The translations under genes were made by a program, and so were the position numbers. Of a stretch of DNA of 64,000 bases, positions 7,581 through 15,519 are shown piece by piece. The notes under the pieces are model-generated. The model searched no databases, was not told the DNA's origin, and saw only the letters and a list, made by a program, of their open reading frames with translations. Position 1 is the stretch's first letter. Each line of letters begins with the position of its first letter. The stretch is from Streptomyces sp. col6. GTDB taxonomy: Bacteria > Actinomycetota > Actinomycetes > Streptomycetales > Streptomycetaceae. The DNA lies in the NCBI RefSeq assembly GCF_008042035.1, contig NZ_RDBL01000006.1, positions 890,572 to 954,571 on the forward strand, written 5' to 3'.

Positions 7581-8579
7581 TCACACCGGCCGGAAGTGGT
7601 GGTAGAGGTGGTGCGTCGCGAAGCCCATCCCGTCGTACAGCGCGCGGGCGCCCTCGTTGTCCGCCTCCACCTGGAGCCAGGCGGCGGACGCGCCCTCGTC
7701 CATCGCCTGCCGGGCCAGTGCGGTCATCACGGCGGTCGCGAGGCCCCGGCGGCGGTGCTCGGGAGCCACCTCGACGGCCATGAAACCGGCCCACCGCCCG
7801 TCCACCACGCACCGCCCGATCGCGGCGGGCGCCTCGCCCGCCTCGCCGGGCACGGTCGCGAACCACACCGAAGGCCCACTGTGCAGCACCGACGACACCT
7901 CGGGGCCCGGGGTCCCGACGCGCTGGTAGCGGGAGAGCCACGCCGCGTCGGCCGCACGCTCCAGCCGGACCCGGGTCACCTCGGCCGGCAGGTCACCGAC
8001 CGGGGCGAGCGCGGCGATCCGTACCTCCGCCGTCACCTCGCGCCGCCAGCCGTGCTCCTCCAGCGCCGCGCACAGCTCCTCCTGCGCGTCCTCGGCACCG
8101 GTCGCCGTCTGCACGTACGGGGGCAGGCCCCGGTCCGCGTACCACTGCCGGACACGCCCGAGCGCCACGCCGAGCGGGACGCCCGGATCGCCGAGCGGCA
8201 GCACCGAGTTGGCGCGCCGGGTGAATCCGCCGGCGGCGCGCAGCAGCCAGTCGCCCAGCGGCTCGCTCTCCACCGGCTGCCAGGCGCGCGCGTACACGGG
8301 GGCCAGTTCCTCGTAGGAGGCGGCGGGACCGCGCCGCCGGGCCGGAGCGGACGGCACGACCTTGCCCGCGACCAGCGAGGACTCCGCGATGCGCACGGAC
8401 TCGCCGTTCTTGGGTGTGAGGGACAGCACACCGTCGTCCCACGATGTGAGAACACCGACCGTGTCGGTGAATTTCGGACCCTCGGCACCGTCTCCGGTCA
8501 AACGCCGGACTGATACCCGTTTGCCCACGTCAGCCGGTGCAATTCGGACCTCAAGCCGTCCGCCGATGGTGAATTCCAC
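7581..8579 (-). CDS. GNAT family N-acetyltransferase
   Basis: A 332-aa protein with a C-terminal GNAT domain at about residues 195-330. The acetyl-CoA loop reads VAPEHRRRGLATAVMTAL, and the end has AAWLQVEADNEGARALYDGMGF. The N-terminal 190 residues include a beta-rich segment (GVLTSWDDGVLSLTP) and a second, degenerate GNAT-like half (WLLRAAGGFTRRANSVLP) as in two-lobed acetyltransferases. It is divergent from the ferredoxin gene across 117 bases and translationally coupled to the SirB1-like gene. The acceptor is unknown. Confidence 0.82.
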   Translation of the reverse strand: MEFTIGGRLEVRIAPADVGKRVSVRRLTGDGAEGPKFTDTVGVLTSWDDGVLSLTPKNGESVRIAESSLVAGKVVPSAPARRRGPAASYEELAPVYARAWQPVESEPLGDWLLRAAGGFTRRANSVLPLGDPGVPLGVALGRVRQWYADRGLPPYVQTATGAEDAQEELCAALEEHGWRREVTAEVRIAALAPVGDLPAEVTRVRLERAADAAWLSRYQRVGTPGPEVSSVLHSGPSVWFATVPGEAGEAPAAIGRCVVDGRWAGFMAVEVAPEHRRRGLATAVMTALARQAMDEGASAAWLQVEADNEGARALYDGMGFATHHLYHHFRPV

Positions 8580-8696
8580 AGCTCTGTCCGCCCCTCCTGT
8601 TCGGTTCGTGCCCGCGAACGGAGATACTAGGGGCGGGCATCGACGACGCCGCGCTCCCGCGCGAGAGCCAACGCCCTACCGAGGAGGAACGACAGC

Positions 8697-9017
8697 GTGA
8701 CCTACGTCATCGCGCAGCCTTGTGTCGACGTCAAGGACAAGGCCTGCATCGAAGAGTGCCCCGTCGACTGCATCTACGAGGGCCAGCGGTCCTTGTACAT
8801 CCACCCGGACGAGTGCGTCGACTGCGGAGCCTGCGAGCCGGTCTGCCCGGTGGAAGCGATCTTCTACGAGGACGACACCCCGGACGAGTGGAAGGACTAC
8901 TACAAGGCGAACGTCGAGTTCTTCGACGACCTCGGGTCGCCCGGTGGTGCCTCCAAGCTCGGCCTGATCGAGCGCGACCACGCGTTCATCGCCGCGCTGC
9001 CGCCGCAGAACCAGTAA
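8697..9017 (+). CDS. fdxA: 7Fe-8S ferredoxin
   Basis: A 106-aa soluble electron carrier. It has the CxxxxxxxCxxxCP arrangement of a [3Fe-4S] site (CVDVKDKACIEECP) and a complete CVDCGACEPVCP [4Fe-4S] motif, followed by the long C-terminal extension typical of actinobacterial FdxA/FdxC. The GTG start follows GAGGAGGAAC. The ferredoxin-aminotransferase order matches M. tuberculosis fdxC (Rv1177)-dapC (Rv1178). Redox partners cannot be told from sequence; P450s and other oxidoreductases are typical. Confidence 0.93.
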   Translation: MTYVIAQPCVDVKDKACIEECPVDCIYEGQRSLYIHPDECVDCGACEPVCPVEAIFYEDDTPDEWKDYYKANVEFFDDLGSPGGASKLGLIERDHAFIAALPPQNQ

Positions 9018-9137
9018 CAGCGCCCCGGCACGTGCGCCGCCCCGGTCCCGTACGGCTCGCCGCCGTGCGGGGCCGCGGTGTTTCCCGCGGTCCTTCCGGG
9101 CCGCCCGCGTGAACCCCGTACGAGAAAGCAGAGAGCC

Positions 9138-10232
9138 GTGTCCGCAGTCTCCTCCCGCCTCCCGGTCTTCCCCTGGGACAAGCTGGCGCCCTTCAAGTCG
9201 ACGGCCGAGGCCCACCCGGACGGCATCGTGGACCTGTCCGTCGGCACGCCCGTCGACCCGGTGCCCGAGCTGATCCAGCAGGCGCTCGTCGCGGCCGCGG
9301 ACAGCCCCGGCTATCCGACGGTGTGGGGGACGGCCGCCCTGCGGGACGCGCTCACCGGCTGGGTGGAGCGGCGCCTCGGCGCGGTCGCGCCGGCCCACGA
9401 GAACGTGCTGCCCGTCGTCGGCTCCAAGGAACTGGTGGCCTGGCTGCCGACCCAGCTCGGCCTCGGCGCCGGCGACAAGGTCGCCTACCCGCGCCTCGCC
9501 TACCCGACGTACGAGGTCGGCGCCCGGCTCTGCGGCGCGGAGCCCGTGGTCTACGACGACCCGACCGAGCTGGACCCGACGGGCCTCAAGCTGCTCTGGC
9601 TCAACTCCCCGTCCAACCCGACCGGCAAGGTGCTCTCCAAGGACGAGCTGATCCGGATCGTCGCCTGGGCGCGCGAGCACGGTGTGCTGGTCTTCAGCGA
9701 CGAGTGCTACCTGGAGCTGGGCTGGGAGGCCGAGCCGGTCTCCGTGCTCCACCCGGACGTCTGCGGCGGTACGTACGAGGGCGTTGTCGCCGTCCACTCG
9801 CTGTCCAAGCGGTCCAACCTCGCCGGCTACCGCGCCGCGTTCATCGCGGGCGACGCGGCCGTGCTCGGCGAGCTGCTCCAGATCCGCAAGCACGGCGGGA
9901 TGATGACGGCCGCACCCGTCCAGGCCGCGACCGTCGCCGCGCTCGGCGACGACACGCACGTGGCCGAGCAGCGCACCCGCTACGCAGGCCGGCGCGCCGC
10001 CCTGCGGACGGCCCTGGAGGCCCACGGCTTCCGCATCGAGCACAGCGAGGCGAGCCTCTACCTCTGGGCGACCCGTGACGAGCCGTGCTGGGACACCGTG
10101 GCGTACCTGGCGGAGCTGGGCATCCTGGTGGCGCCCGGCGACTTCTACGGGCCGGCCGGCGACCGCTTCGTCCGTGTGGCGTTCACGGCCACCGACGAGC
10201 GCGTGGCGGCGGCGGTCAAGCGCCTGGGCTGA
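9138..10232 (+). CDS. dapC: Succinyldiaminopimelate aminotransferase
   Basis: A 364-aa fold-type I PLP aminotransferase. It makes N-succinyl-LL-2,6-diaminopimelate from the keto precursor using glutamate, in the lysine and meso-DAP branch. The substrate loop SVGTPVDPVP, NSPSNPTGKV, the aspartate in VFSDECYLEL, and the Schiff-base lysine in SLSKRSNLAGYR are visible. I choose the GTG before SAVSSRLPVFPWDKL, preceded by AAAGCAGAGAG, because homologues start with this Phe-Pro-Trp segment. Proximity to dapE and synteny with Rv1178 support DapC over other class I aminotransferases. Confidence 0.9.
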   Translation: MSAVSSRLPVFPWDKLAPFKSTAEAHPDGIVDLSVGTPVDPVPELIQQALVAAADSPGYPTVWGTAALRDALTGWVERRLGAVAPAHENVLPVVGSKELVAWLPTQLGLGAGDKVAYPRLAYPTYEVGARLCGAEPVVYDDPTELDPTGLKLLWLNSPSNPTGKVLSKDELIRIVAWAREHGVLVFSDECYLELGWEAEPVSVLHPDVCGGTYEGVVAVHSLSKRSNLAGYRAAFIAGDAAVLGELLQIRKHGGMMTAAPVQAATVAALGDDTHVAEQRTRYAGRRAALRTALEAHGFRIEHSEASLYLWATRDEPCWDTVAYLAELGILVAPGDFYGPAGDRFVRVAFTATDERVAAAVKRLG

Positions 10233-10243
10233 GCATCCGCGTA

Positions 10244-10285
10244 CGCGAGGGCCCCGGGGAGTGCGCACTCCCCGGGGCCCTCGCG
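10244..10285. terminator. Bidirectional terminator after dapC
   Basis: A perfect 21-bp inverted repeat with essentially no spacer: the left arm starts CGCGAGGGCCCCGGGG and the right arm ends CCCCGGGGCCCTCGCG. It lies between convergent dapC and the secreted-protein gene. Confidence 0.85.
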
Positions 10286-10302
10286 CGTCACGACGGGGTG
10301 CG

Positions 10303-10716
10303 TCAGCCGAGCGGCAGGCCCTTGGTGAGGCCGTCGGTGGGCAGACCGCCCTTGGCCGCGCCGGTCAGAGTGCTGGTGACGTCGCCGCCCTTGGTCGCGC
10401 CCTTGGTGGTGCCGGAGACCTTCTTCGCCGCGGGGGCGGCCTTGCCGCCGACGTCGCTGAGCGTCTTGCCCGCCACCGGCAGCGTGGTGCCGACGACCTT
10501 GCCGCCGGTCTGGGCCGCCGTGGCGCCGGCCGGCTTGGCGGCGCCGTCGACCGTCTTGCCGAGACCGGAACCCTCGACGCTGGTGAGGCCGCCGAGGTCC
10601 GGGGTCTGCGGGAGCTCCGCGGCACCGGCGGCGCCGGCCGCACCGACCACGGGGGCCGCACCCGCCGCGATCAGCAGCGCGGTACGGGCGATCCGACGGG
10701 TCAGGGGGAGGGACAT
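10303..10716 (-). CDS. Small secreted protein, Ala/Gly/Lys-rich
   Basis: A 137-aa protein with a signal peptide (MSLPLTRRIARTALLIAAG, ending AGAAGAAE). The mature part is low-complexity, rich in Gly, Thr, Lys and Pro (TLPVAGKTLSDVGGKAAPAAKK, GLTKGLPLG), with no cysteines and no enzyme motif. AAGGAG lies 5 bases upstream of the ATG. Similar short secreted proteins are common and uncharacterised in Streptomyces. I cannot assign a function; a wall-associated or developmental role is only a guess. Confidence 0.72.
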   Translation of the reverse strand: MSLPLTRRIARTALLIAAGAAPVVGAAGAAGAAELPQTPDLGGLTSVEGSGLGKTVDGAAKPAGATAAQTGGKVVGTTLPVAGKTLSDVGGKAAPAAKKVSGTTKGATKGGDVTSTLTGAAKGGLPTDGLTKGLPLG

Positions 10717-11027
10717 GATGCTCCTTCGACGGGAGAGGAAAACGGGCTGTCCGTGGGCCGGACGCCATGACAACCGTCCTGGGGGCGGGTGAGGTTGCGG
10801 TGCGACGACGTAAAGACTGAGCAATGCGTCGGATAATCCTCAGCGGAGGAACCCGGGCAAACGGTGCGCGCCACCGTGGTCCGCCGAACCGTCACTCCCC
10901 TTGTGGCGCAAGGCTTGCGGGAGGCGCGGAGAGGCCCCGTGACCTGCTGTTCAGGGGGCGCCGGGGGCGCACGACGGTACGCCTGTACGGGCGACTCCTC
11001 GCACGCGTGCGCGGTGCCGCCGGAGCC
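10717..11027. other. Intergenic region upstream of the small secreted protein
   Basis: About 310 bases between two minus-strand genes. It is less GC-rich than its surroundings around 10810-10850 and contains the palindrome GGATAATCC near 10833. It probably holds the secreted-protein promoter and a long 5' untranslated region. I recognise no riboswitch. Confidence 0.4.
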
Positions 11028-11954
11028 CTACCGCACGAGGCGGAGGCGTACCTCGTCCGTGTCGGACTCCTCGCGCCGCGCCCCCTCGCGTTCCGTGCTC
11101 CAGCCCGATCCGGCGGCCCACCGCCGGCCCCCGTACGCGACCTCGTCGATGCCCAGGGCCTCCGACTGGGCCACCGCCCAGTGCGCCAGCTCCCAGCCCC
11201 GCTGCGGCACCCCGTCCCGGTCGGCGCGGCGGTCCGCGCGCACGGGGACCGCGAGCGCGTCCGAGGACGCCGGGCCCGCGGAGGGGGCCGCCCCGGCCGG
11301 CAGCACGCCCTTGCCGAACGCGCCCACCAGCGCCGCCCGCACCTTCGCGGCATCGCCCGTCCCGGCCGTGGTCCGCGGCGGCTCGCAGTCCAGCGCACCG
11401 GGGGTGCGCCCGGTCAGCGCGGCGGCCAGCAGCGCCGCGTCCGGCTCGTGCTTCGCGTACGCCTGCGGGAAGCCGCTGCGCTGGACGCGCTGTGCGGCCT
11501 CGGTGAGCGGGAGCCGCGAGTAGCCGGGGATCTTCGCGAGGTGCGCGTAGAACTTCCCGGCCGCGTACACCGGGTCCATGACCTGCTTCGCGGTGCCCCA
11601 GCCCTGCGAGGGCCGCTGCTGGAACAGCCCCAGCGAATCCCGGTCCCCGTAGTCGATGTTGCGCAGCCCGGACTCCTGCAACGCCGTGGCCAGCGCGATG
11701 GTCACCGCGCGCTCCGGCATCCCGCGCGTGGTGCCGACCGCCGAGATCGTGGCGGCGTTCGCGGCCTGCTCGGGCGTCAGCCGGTACGAGCCGTCGGCCG
11801 ACCGCACCGTGCACTGGTCGGACCCGCGCCCGCCCGAGACGTACTGGACGGTCAGATAGCCGGCCACCGCCGCGAGCACGCCGACGGCCGCCACGATCCG
11901 CAGCCGGCGACTGCGGCCGGGACGTCGGGGAGCAGCGGAAACGGTCTCGGGCAC
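11028..11954 (-). CDS. Membrane-anchored lytic-transglycosylase-like protein
   Basis: A 308-aa protein with a basic N-terminus, one membrane segment (RIVAAVGVLAAVAGYLTVQYV) and an extracellular region. Residues about 60-165 resemble goose-lysozyme/SLT folds: ALATALQESGLRNIDYGDRDSLGLFQQRPSQGWG includes a candidate catalytic Glu (QES) and the SLGLFQQRPS signature, then a VMDPVYAAGKFYAHL helix. The C-terminal third is variable. Automated pipelines often call such proteins heavy-metal transporter, which nothing in the sequence supports. A role in peptidoglycan turnover is inferred. The GTG start lies 6 bases after a TACGGT -10 element, so the message may be leaderless. Confidence 0.75.
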   Translation of the reverse strand: MPETVSAAPRRPGRSRRLRIVAAVGVLAAVAGYLTVQYVSGGRGSDQCTVRSADGSYRLTPEQAANAATISAVGTTRGMPERAVTIALATALQESGLRNIDYGDRDSLGLFQQRPSQGWGTAKQVMDPVYAAGKFYAHLAKIPGYSRLPLTEAAQRVQRSGFPQAYAKHEPDAALLAAALTGRTPGALDCEPPRTTAGTGDAAKVRAALVGAFGKGVLPAGAAPSAGPASSDALAVPVRADRRADRDGVPQRGWELAHWAVAQSEALGIDEVAYGGRRWAAGSGWSTEREGARREESDTDEVRLRLVR

Positions 11955-11960
11955 GGGGTC

Positions 11961-11982
11961 ACCGTACGACAGGCACTAGGCT
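11961..11982. promoter_or_regulatory. Back-to-back -10 elements for two leaderless genes
   Basis: In the 35-base gap between divergent starts, TACGGT (minus, 11961-11966) lies 6 bases from the GTG of the transglycosylase-like gene. TAGGCT (plus, 11977-11982) lies 7 bases from the dapE ATG. Neither gene has room for a ribosome binding site, so both are predicted to be leaderless. Confidence 0.6.
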
Positions 11983-11989
11983 CCTAGCC

Positions 11990-13069
11990 ATGGCCGAAAG
12001 CACGCTTGACCTCACCCTTGACGGGCCCGCCCTCACCGCCGCGCTGGTCGACTTCCCCTCGGTCAGCGGGGACGAGAAGGACCTCGCCGACGCCATCGAG
12101 TCGGCGCTGCGCGTGCTGCCGCACCTGACCGTCGAGCGGTACGGGAACAACGTCGTGGCCAGGACGGATCTCGGCCGCTCCGAACGCGTCATCCTGGCCG
12201 GGCACATCGACACCGTGCCGATCGCCGACAACGTGCCCTCCCGGCTCGACGCGGACGGCCTCCTCTGGGGCTGCGGCACCTCCGACATGAAGTCGGGCGT
12301 CGCCGTCCAGCTGCGCATCGCCGCCACCGTGCCCGAGCCCAACCGCGACCTCACCTTCGTCTTCTACGACCAGGAGGAGGTCGCCGCCCACCTCAACGGC
12401 CTCGGCCGCATCGCCGACGCCCACCCCGACTGGCTGAAGGGCGACTTCGCCATCCTGCTGGAGGGCTCCAACGGAGAGGTCGAGGGCGGCTGCCAGGGCA
12501 CCCTGCGCGTCTTCCTGCACCTGGAGGGCGAGCGGGCGCACTCCGCGCGCAGCTGGATGGGGTCCAACGCCATCCACGCCGCCGCCCCGGTCCTCGCCCG
12601 CCTCGCCGCGTACGAACCGCGCCGGCCGGTGATCGACGGCCTGGAGTACCACGAGGGCCTGAACGCCGTACGCATCGAGGGCGGCGTCGCCAACAACGTC
12701 ATCCCCGACGCCTGCACGGTCGTCGTCAACTACCGCTACGCGCCCGACCTCGGCCAGGAGGAGGCCCTGGCCCACGTCCGCGAGGTCTTCGCGGACTGCG
12801 GCGTCGCGGAGTTCACCGTCGACGACCACTCCGGAGCGGCCATGCCCGGCCTCTCCCACCCGGCGGCCAAGGCGTTCATGGACGCGGTCGGCGGCGTCGC
12901 CCGCCCCAAGTTCGGCTGGACGGACGTGGCCCGCTTCGGCCCGCTCGGCGTCCCCGCGGTCAACTACGGCCCCGGCGACCCGGTCCTCGCCCACAAGCGC
13001 GACGAGCACGTCAAGGTCGAGCGCATCACCCACTGCGAGGAGCGCCTGCGCTCCTGGCTCACGATCTGA
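11990..13069 (+). CDS. dapE: Succinyl-diaminopimelate desuccinylase
   Basis: A 359-aa M20 metallopeptidase-family enzyme. It hydrolyses N-succinyl-LL-diaminopimelate to succinate and LL-DAP, upstream of lysine and peptidoglycan cross-links. The metal ligands are in ILAGHIDTVP, GCGTSDMKSG (bridging Asp), FYDQEEV (catalytic and ligand Glu pair) and the C-terminal YGPGDPVLAHKRDEHV. A dimerisation lid lies in the middle (GERAHSARSWMG). It corresponds to Rv1202. The ATG follows a -10 hexamer by 7 bases. With dapC 1.8 kb away it forms a split DAP pathway unit. Confidence 0.93.
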   Translation: MAESTLDLTLDGPALTAALVDFPSVSGDEKDLADAIESALRVLPHLTVERYGNNVVARTDLGRSERVILAGHIDTVPIADNVPSRLDADGLLWGCGTSDMKSGVAVQLRIAATVPEPNRDLTFVFYDQEEVAAHLNGLGRIADAHPDWLKGDFAILLEGSNGEVEGGCQGTLRVFLHLEGERAHSARSWMGSNAIHAAAPVLARLAAYEPRRPVIDGLEYHEGLNAVRIEGGVANNVIPDACTVVVNYRYAPDLGQEEALAHVREVFADCGVAEFTVDDHSGAAMPGLSHPAAKAFMDAVGGVARPKFGWTDVARFGPLGVPAVNYGPGDPVLAHKRDEHVKVERITHCEERLRSWLTI

Positions 13070-13103
13070 CCTCCCGCATTCCCCTGTCCGTAACCCGCGG
13101 CGA

Positions 13104-13119
13104 TCTACGCTGGCGTAGA
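13104..13119. promoter_or_regulatory. Palindrome overlapping the LOG-gene promoter
   Basis: TCTACGC-TG-GCGTAGA is a perfect 7-bp inverted repeat. It contains TACGCT, a plausible -10 for the LOG gene 55 bases downstream. It could be an operator. Confidence 0.4.
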
Positions 13120-13165
13120 CGGCGGCGTCGCAGGACGTCTCCGACGTCGGCGGAGGGAGCAGGAC

Positions 13166-13951
13166 ATGGGCAACCGCGAGGACGCGCGCATCCCCGAGGG
13201 TGCGGAGATTCCCGAAGGCGCGGTACGACCCGAGGAACAGCGCCTCGGACCCGTGCTGCGCCGCAGGGACCAGGTACAGCCCGGCACGACCGATCAGCGG
13301 CTGCTGGACTCCGAGGACGACTCCGAGTGGGTGCACACCGACCCGTGGCGGGTGATGCGCATCCAGTCGGAGTTCGTCGAGGGCTTCGGCGCCCTCGCCG
13401 AACTGCCGAGCGCCATCAGCGTCTTCGGCTCTGCCCGTACGGCCGCCGGGGCGCCGGAGTACGAGGCGGGCGTACGGATCGGCCGGGCGCTGGTCGACGC
13501 GGGCTTCGCGGTCATCACCGGGGGCGGCCCGGGAGCGATGGAGGCGGCGAACCGGGGGGCGCGCGAGGCGAAGGGCGTCTCGGTCGGCCTCGGCATCGAG
13601 CTGCCCTTCGAGTCCGGGCTCAACCCGCACGTCGACATCGGCGTCAACTTCCGCTACTTCTTCGTCCGCAAGACGATGTTCGTGAAGTACGCCCAGGGCT
13701 TCGTCGTCCTGCCCGGCGGCCTCGGCACGCTGGACGAACTCTTCGAGGCGCTGACCCTCGTCCAGACGGGCAAGGTCACCCGCTTCCCGATCGTCCTCTT
13801 CGGCACGGCGTACTGGGGCGGCCTGGTCGACTGGCTCCGCGACACGGTGGTGGCCCAGGGCAAGGCGTCGGCGAAGGACCTCCTGCTGTTCCACGTCACG
13901 GATGACGTGGACGAGGCGGTGGCGCTGGTGACGAAGGAAGTGGGCCGCTGA
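13166..13951 (+). CDS. LOG family (TIGR00730) Rossmann-fold phosphoribohydrolase-like protein
   Basis: A 261-aa protein. The lysine-decarboxylase-like/LOG domain (about residues 75-255) carries the signature GGGPGAMEAANRGA and LPGGLGTLDELFE, which bind the nucleotide phosphate. LOG enzymes release free cytokinin-type bases from N6-modified AMP. The M. tuberculosis homologue Rv1205 has this activity. The N-terminal 60 residues are an acidic extension (EDARIPEGAEIPEGAVRPEEQ) containing an IPEGA repeat. Start: ATG after GGAGGGAGCAGGAC. The position next to dapE and before folP2 matches Rv1202-Rv1207. Confidence 0.87.
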   Translation: MGNREDARIPEGAEIPEGAVRPEEQRLGPVLRRRDQVQPGTTDQRLLDSEDDSEWVHTDPWRVMRIQSEFVEGFGALAELPSAISVFGSARTAAGAPEYEAGVRIGRALVDAGFAVITGGGPGAMEAANRGAREAKGVSVGLGIELPFESGLNPHVDIGVNFRYFFVRKTMFVKYAQGFVVLPGGLGTLDELFEALTLVQTGKVTRFPIVLFGTAYWGGLVDWLRDTVVAQGKASAKDLLLFHVTDDVDEAVALVTKEVGR

Positions 13952-13973
13952 GGGGTGCGGGGCGCGGGCCTTG

Positions 13974-14089
13974 CGGGGGCGCTGCCCCCGTACCCCCGCT
14001 CCTCAATCGCCGGAGGGGCTCGATCCTGCCGCGCGGCCACTTCAGCCTCGCCGGCGTTTGAGGCGCGGGGTCCGGGGCGGAGCCCCGGA
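13974..14089. repeat. Streptomyces-type intergenic palindromic element
   Basis: About 115 bases between convergent genes, with complementary modules: GGGGGCGCTGCCCCCG, then CTCCTCAATCGCCGGAGG, and in mirror order GCCGGCGTTTGAGGCGCGGGG and GGGGCGGAGCCCCGG. I recognise this arrangement as a recurrent extragenic element in Streptomyces. It can act as a bidirectional terminator here. Copy number elsewhere needs a genome search. Confidence 0.75.
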
Positions 14090-14099
14090 AACCTCACCC

Positions 14100-14972
14100 C
14101 TACGCCAGCCCCCGCCGCGCGACCGCCGGCGCCCGCCACCCCGCGACGGACGCCACCATGTCCAGGACATCCCGCGTCTCGGCCACCTCGTGCACCCGGT
14201 ACACCCGCGCCCCCAGCCACGCCGACACCGCCGTCGTCGCCAGCGTCCCGAGCAACCGCTCCTTCACCGGCCGGTCCAGCGTCTCGCCCACGAAGTCCTT
14301 GTTGGAGAGCGAGACCAGCACCGGCCACCCCGTCTCCGCCATCTCGCCGAGCCGGCGCGTCGCCTCCAGCGAGTGCCGGGTGTTCTTCCCGAAGTCGTGC
14401 CCGGGGTCGATCATGATCCCGTCCGGCCGGACCCCCAGGGACACGGCCCGCTCGGCCAGCCCCACGGTCACCCGCAGGATGTCGGCCATCACGTCCTCGT
14501 ACCCCACCCGGTGCGGCCGGGTCCGCGGCTCCGCGCCGCCGGCATGGGTGCACACGAGTCCCGCCCCGTACCGCGCGGCGACCTCCGCCAGCTTCGGGTC
14601 CACCCCGCCCCACGCGTCGTTCAGCACGTCCGCCCCGGCCTCGCAGACCGCCTCGCCGACCTCGTGGCGCCAGGTGTCGACGCTGATCACCACGTCCGGG
14701 TGACGGCGGCGCACCTCGGCGACGAACCCCACCGTGCGGCGGGCCTCCTCCTCGGCGGTGACCTCCTCGCCGGGACCGGCCTTGACGCCGCCGATGTCGA
14801 TGATCGCCGCGCCGTCGGCCACGGCCCGCTCGACCCGGGCCAGCGCCGGCTCGTCCTGGAAGGTGGCGCCCCGGTCGTAGAAGGAGTCGGGGGTGCGGTT
14901 CACGATCGCCATGACCACCTGCTCGTGCGCCCCGAACTCACGCCGCCCCAGCCGGAGCACACCGCTTGCCAT
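14100..14972 (-). CDS. folP2: Dihydropteroate synthase homologue
   Basis: A 290-aa TIM barrel of the DHPS family. MAIVNRTPDSFYDRG matches the pterin-site strand I (NVTPDSF in true enzymes), IIDIGGVKAGPG replaces the usual DIGGESTRPG, and VLNDAWGG and MIDPGHDFGKN follow. The altered serine/threonine loop (GVKAGPG) is a hallmark of the FolP2 branch. The M. tuberculosis homologue Rv1207 is reported not to complement DHPS activity. So this is probably not the folate enzyme; the true substrate is unknown. It starts after AGGAAGGG. It is divergent from the DivIVA-like/tag pair, as in the mycobacterial order. Confidence 0.87.
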   Translation of the reverse strand: MASGVLRLGRREFGAHEQVVMAIVNRTPDSFYDRGATFQDEPALARVERAVADGAAIIDIGGVKAGPGEEVTAEEEARRTVGFVAEVRRRHPDVVISVDTWRHEVGEAVCEAGADVLNDAWGGVDPKLAEVAARYGAGLVCTHAGGAEPRTRPHRVGYEDVMADILRVTVGLAERAVSLGVRPDGIMIDPGHDFGKNTRHSLEATRRLGEMAETGWPVLVSLSNKDFVGETLDRPVKERLLGTLATTAVSAWLGARVYRVHEVAETRDVLDMVASVAGWRAPAVARRGLA

Positions 14973-15093
14973 CCGTGTCCCTTCCTGTGAATCCGGCCCC
15001 CGCATCACCCGCCGAAGCCAACAGCCGACCCTAGCTGTCAGTACCTCATGGCACGATCGGACCCGGACGAATTCCGCTCCCGGGGAGATACGC

Positions 15094-15519
15094 GTGTTCT
15101 GGTTCTTGCTGCTGGCGATGGTGGTGGTGGTTGCCGCGGTCACCCTCGCGGTGGTCGGTGGAGGCAGGAGCGCCGTCCTGCAGGACGTGGCGCCCGAGCA
15201 GCTGACCGACCCGCTGCCCGTCTCGCGCCCGCTCGGCCGGGCGGACGTCGACGCGCTCCGGCTGCCCGTGGCCCCCCGGGGCTACCGGATGGCGGACGTG
15301 GACGACGCCCTGAGCCGGCTCGGCGCCGAGCTCGCCGAGCGGGACGCGCGGATCGCGGAGCTGGAGGCGGCGCTCGCCGGTGCGCAGGCGACCCGCCCCG
15401 GCCGCCCCGACCTGCTCAAGGCCGGGCAGGACCAGCAGGACCGTCCCTGGCAGCCGCCGCGGGAGAGCGACGGCCCGGCCGGCGAGCCGGCGGACCACGA
15501 CGAGGAGCCCGGCCGATGA
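15094..15519 (+). CDS. DivIVA-domain membrane protein
   Basis: A 141-aa protein with an N-terminal membrane segment (VFWFLLLAMVVVVAAVTLAVV). A cytoplasmic DivIVA-like motif follows (GYRMADVDDALSRLGAELAERDARIAELEAAL), in which the YRMADVDDAL loop and coiled coil resemble the lipid-binding crossover and coiled-coil start. The tail is hydrophilic and Pro/Glu-rich. The GTG follows GGGGAGA. The stop overlaps the ATG of tag (ATGA), so the two are cotranslated. It matches Rv1209 in position. It may act in polar growth, but only family context supports that. Confidence 0.8.
   Translation: MFWFLLLAMVVVVAAVTLAVVGGGRSAVLQDVAPEQLTDPLPVSRPLGRADVDALRLPVAPRGYRMADVDDALSRLGAELAERDARIAELEAALAGAQATRPGRPDLLKAGQDQQDRPWQPPRESDGPAGEPADHDEEPGR

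Noticed and set aside
10244..10285. Attachment site or replication palindrome
   Set aside because: It lies between convergent stops and is simply explained as a bidirectional terminator.
11028..11954. Heavy-metal transporter, as similar proteins are often labelled
   Set aside because: There is one membrane segment and no metal motif. The soluble part looks like a lysozyme-type fold.
13974..14089. Insertion sequence or tRNA-like structure between the LOG gene and folP2
   Set aside because: There is no transposase or cloverleaf. The pattern matches the common Streptomyces extragenic palindromic element.
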